Source: Casuarius casuarius (Eukaryota; Chordata; Aves; Casuariiformes; Casuariidae). From it: a DNA stretch of 64,000 bases. Shown piece after piece: positions 63,401 to 64,000 of this stretch. A program made the position numbers and the translations under genes. Every line of letters starts with the position of its first letter. Within the stretch, counting starts at the first letter, position 1. The DNA lies in assembly GCA_003342895.1 (NCBI GenBank), contig PTFA01000011.1, positions 2,252,629-2,316,628 of the forward strand, written 5' to 3'. Below the pieces are notes generated by a model that saw nothing but the letters and a program-made list of their open reading frames with translations, had not been told where the DNA came from and did no database searches.

Positions 63401-64000
63401 AAGCTGACGAGCTTTCTAGGTTAGATGAGTATCTGAATTTAGGCACTGTGAATATTCCCTCAGAGGGAAAACATTTCAACACACTACTTATCTGCTTATG
63501 GATTCTCTAAGTTTTATGAATAGCCTTTGGCCTAGAACTGTGACAGTAAGTCCAGTTCTTCAGTTATTTACAGAAAAAGTATGTGACTATGATGGTGAAA
63601 ATCTTGCTTTGTAGTTTGCAATCTGGAGTATTACTTCATTTCAGAAAAAAACTATGCCAGATTCTGAATTCCTACAATAAATAGTAAAAACTCCCCCAGA
63701 NAACATATGTAATTTTCCTGCAAGTTGTATTCAACTTGCCACAAATATCATGAGGTATACAAGTAACTAAGCACTTCACTGGGTACAAGCAAATAGCCTT
63801 GTAGAGAAGAGTTAATTTTACCCAAATCAAAAACGAAACTCTTAATTCAATATAGCTTTACCAAAACTATAGGAAACTTTACATTCAACCTATTTTTATT
63901 TAAAGCTCTGAACAATTTTAAAAGATTACCATAGAGACAAGGTCTTATCTGCCTGCTCGGGTTACACTGTACTTACATCGAACTGTACAGCATACATGAT
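60446..64000. other. Non-coding sequence
   Basis: No gene. A run of 12 or so T is near 62380-62392. A G-rich stretch at 62773-62797 (GGGG-A-GGGGG-A-GGG, 8-nt loop, GGG) is a weak G-quadruplex candidate. Ambiguous bases are at 61934 and 63702. Confidence 0.5.

Overview
This window reads as AT-rich, non-coding DNA from a sauropsid nuclear genome, most likely a bird. The main evidence is its repeats. There is a 1.7 kb CR1 LINE ending in the degenerate CR1 tail (39955-41660, minus strand), a shorter CR1 tail (about 3548-3760, minus), several much older CR1 pieces, and a solo endogenous-retrovirus LTR. Other repeats resemble old palindromic repeats shared by birds, crocodilians and turtles. Low overall repeat content, no SINEs and sparse microsatellites fit a bird better than a turtle or crocodilian. 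A particular species or chromosome cannot be named.

No protein-coding exon, tRNA, rRNA or recognised miRNA hairpin can be supported. The open frames are short (the longest is 176 codons, at 53391-53921) and appear on both strands at the density expected by chance in AT-rich DNA. The few with recognisable protein similarity are decayed LINE reverse transcriptase. The window is therefore either a gene desert or the inside of a very large intron. Prokaryotic features (operons, ribosome binding sites, CRISPR, IS elements) do not apply.

Layout: 1-12 kb, AT-rich unique sequence with old CR1 pieces at about 1215-1495, 3548-3760 and 7600-7700. 12.2-13.3 kb, two old foldback-type repeats around a 94 bp AT-only tract. 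14.23 kb, an uninterrupted A55 run. 21.3-23.1 kb, a more complex stretch that looks like a conserved regulatory cluster. 34015-35341, a CpG-rich solo LTR with recognisable promoter and polyadenylation signals. 39.95-41.66 kb, the large CR1 with a dead reverse transcriptase. 43.7-44.27 kb, a CpG-richer patch with two RFX-like X-box motifs 15 bp apart, the best candidate enhancer. 44957-44996, an (AC)20 microsatellite. 54.36-54.9 kb, another candidate conserved element. 58.5-60.45 kb, old plus-strand CR1 in two pieces.

Nothing here looks like a new gene system. The items most worth a second look are the RFX-motif patch, the LTR promoter, the phased TTGCAA cluster grown inside the CR1, the competing hairpins just outside that CR1, and the A55 run. 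The family assignments of old repeats rest on remembered consensus features and were not searched.
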